Source of the DNA: Pseudomonadota bacterium | Lineage (GTDB): Bacteria > Desulfobacterota > Desulfobacteria > Desulfobacterales > RPRI01 | Reading direction: 5' to 3' | NCBI GenBank assembly: GCA_018830925.1 | Contig: JAHJRK010000400.1 | Coordinates: 1-5,662 of the forward strand | Length of the DNA stretch: 5,662 bases | Shown: positions 5,176 through 5,662 of the stretch, piece by piece | Numbering within the stretch: position 1 is the stretch's first letter | Layout: each line of letters begins with the position of its first letter | Notes under the pieces: model-generated | What the model saw: the letters and a program-made list of their open reading frames with translations, nothing else | The model's database searches: none | What the model was told of the DNA's origin: nothing | Position numbers and translations under genes: made by a program

Positions 5176-5326
5176 TCATGATAGACTCGTAAAAAAACGT
5201 AAAAGCGTAATTATTTTATAAAACTACGAAGAGCACTAAATACACGAAGTCGAAAACATTATATATTATATTTCTTTCTTCGAGCTCTTGGTGGTAGAAA
5301 TAAAACCTTTTGCGAAGCCGTCATGA
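5176..5326. repeat. Candidate miniature element with imperfect terminal inverted repeats
   Basis: The 19 bases at 5176-5194 match the reverse complement of 5308-5326 at 14 positions, including the outer TCATGA and inner AAAA. Inside there is a second weaker inverted pair, CTACGAAGAGC (5224-5234) against GCTCTTGGTGGTAG (5284-5297), around a very AT-rich centre (about 5250-5277). No protein is encoded. The size (151 bases), nested symmetry and AT-rich core are like a decayed MITE or other palindromic repeat. It ends six bases or less before the stop codon of the DUF1207 gene. The imperfect arms make the call tentative. Confidence 0.4.
5308..5324 (-). repeat. ATGACGGCTT...AAAA repeat, copy 2
   Basis: TTTTGCGAAGCCGTCAT on the plus strand matches 3432-3448 at 15 of 17 positions. 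On the minus strand it begins five bases after the stop of the DUF1207 gene. It is also the right arm of the candidate miniature element. Confidence 0.6.
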
Positions 5327-5329
5327 TCC

Positions 5330-5662
5330 TTAAAAATAGAAATGTATACCGAGTCCGGCATATTCTATCGTCCGGTTATAAAACTGTCCGTGAGGCGAAT
5401 GGCCGCTGAAGTATTCGAGCATGAGCTGGACCTTGCGGTTTTTGGATTCAATGTTTTCAAGCTGAACCCCCAGCCTTGCCGATACATCGACATTCCAGTT
5501 GTTTTCCTCCCACGTTCTCAAATCTACGGCGGCGATGGGTCTTATCCGGTTCGATAGAAAAGTTTGAGGACTTCTGTATTCCATGCCAAGCTGTGCTGAA
5601 AGAGGGTCTATACCGGAGGGTTCCTTGTGAATAATATATCCAGCGCCTGAATAAACCCTGAA
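5330..5662 (-). CDS. DUF1207 family protein, C-terminal part (partial)
   Basis: The minus strand is open from the right edge (5662) to TAA at 5330-5332, giving 110 residues. The frame runs through an internal ATG at 5584, which is not the start. The visible part opens FRVYSGAGYIIHKEPSGIDP and contains PIAAVDLRTWEENNWNVDVS, then LMLEYFSGHSPHGQFYNRTI, and ends EYAGLGIHFYF. I recognise the A-A-V-D-L, E-E-N-x-W-N-V-D-V-S, Y-x-x-G-H-S-P-x-G-Q-F and terminal G-L-G-x-H-F-Y-F blocks as DUF1207, a family of a few hundred residues with no assigned function. Alternating polar/hydrophobic strands and a final phenylalanine look like an outer-membrane beta-barrel with a C-terminal assembly signal. The N-terminus, where a signal peptide is expected, is outside the window. 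It is 234 bases upstream of mscS on the same strand, separated by a hairpin. Confidence 0.88.
   Translation of the reverse strand, partial: FRVYSGAGYIIHKEPSGIDPLSAQLGMEYRSPQTFLSNRIRPIAAVDLRTWEENNWNVDVSARLGVQLENIESKNRKVQLMLEYFSGHSPHGQFYNRTIEYAGLGIHFYF

Noticed and set aside
5330..5584. An 84-residue complete gene starting at ATG 5584
   Set aside because: The same frame stays open and family-like to the window edge (FRVYSGAGYIIHKEPSGIDP upstream), so this is the end of a longer DUF1207 gene, not a small gene.

Overview
The window looks like a piece of a moderate-GC Gram-negative environmental bacterium, most likely a Desulfobacterota (Desulfobacterales-type deltaproteobacterium) chromosome or metagenome bin. 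Reasons are the small 'cytoplasmic protein' at 745-993, a DUF1207 outer-membrane-type protein, and several short interspersed repeats (CAGGAGCCAGAAGCCAGAAT-like, ATCCTTGAACCCTTGA-like, CACGAAGA-like, TGACGGCTTCGTAAAAA-like) that I associate from memory with such genomes. No search was run, so the taxonomy is a judgement.

Layout, left to right. (1) 1-574, minus strand: the N-terminal half of an M29-family metallo-aminopeptidase, cut by the left edge. (2) 575-744: spacer with two abutting strong hairpins. (3) 745-993, minus: an 82-residue conserved protein of unknown function, with a strong ribosome binding site. (4) 994-1564: about 570 bases without an intact gene, packed with degenerate short repeats, a 24-bp inverted repeat, and what appears to be the frameshifted 3' remnant of a four-helix-bundle (23S rRNA intervening-sequence type) gene. 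(5) 1565-2461, plus: an alpha/beta hydrolase of the lysophospholipase/monoglyceride lipase type starting at TTG. (6) 2483-3253, minus: a cytoplasmic glycerophosphodiester phosphodiesterase, convergent with (5) across 21 bases. (7) 3254-3460: spacer with a small hairpin and a repeat copy. (8) 3461-5095, minus: a large MscS-type mechanosensitive channel. (9) 5096-5329: spacer with a terminator-like hairpin and a miniature-element-like structure with imperfect terminal inverted repeats. (10) 5330-5662, minus: the C-terminal part of a DUF1207 protein, cut by the right edge.

Functionally this is ordinary housekeeping and envelope content. The lysophospholipase-like hydrolase and the phosphodiesterase could act in sequence in phospholipid turnover (lysophospholipid to glycerophosphodiester to glycerol-3-phosphate plus alcohol). 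MscS and the DUF1207 protein are membrane proteins but nothing shows that they work with the lipid genes. The gaps of 170-230 bases with hairpins between same-strand genes argue against one long operon. I see no defence system, CRISPR array, integrase, tRNA or rRNA gene. The unusual content is in the spacers, not the genes.
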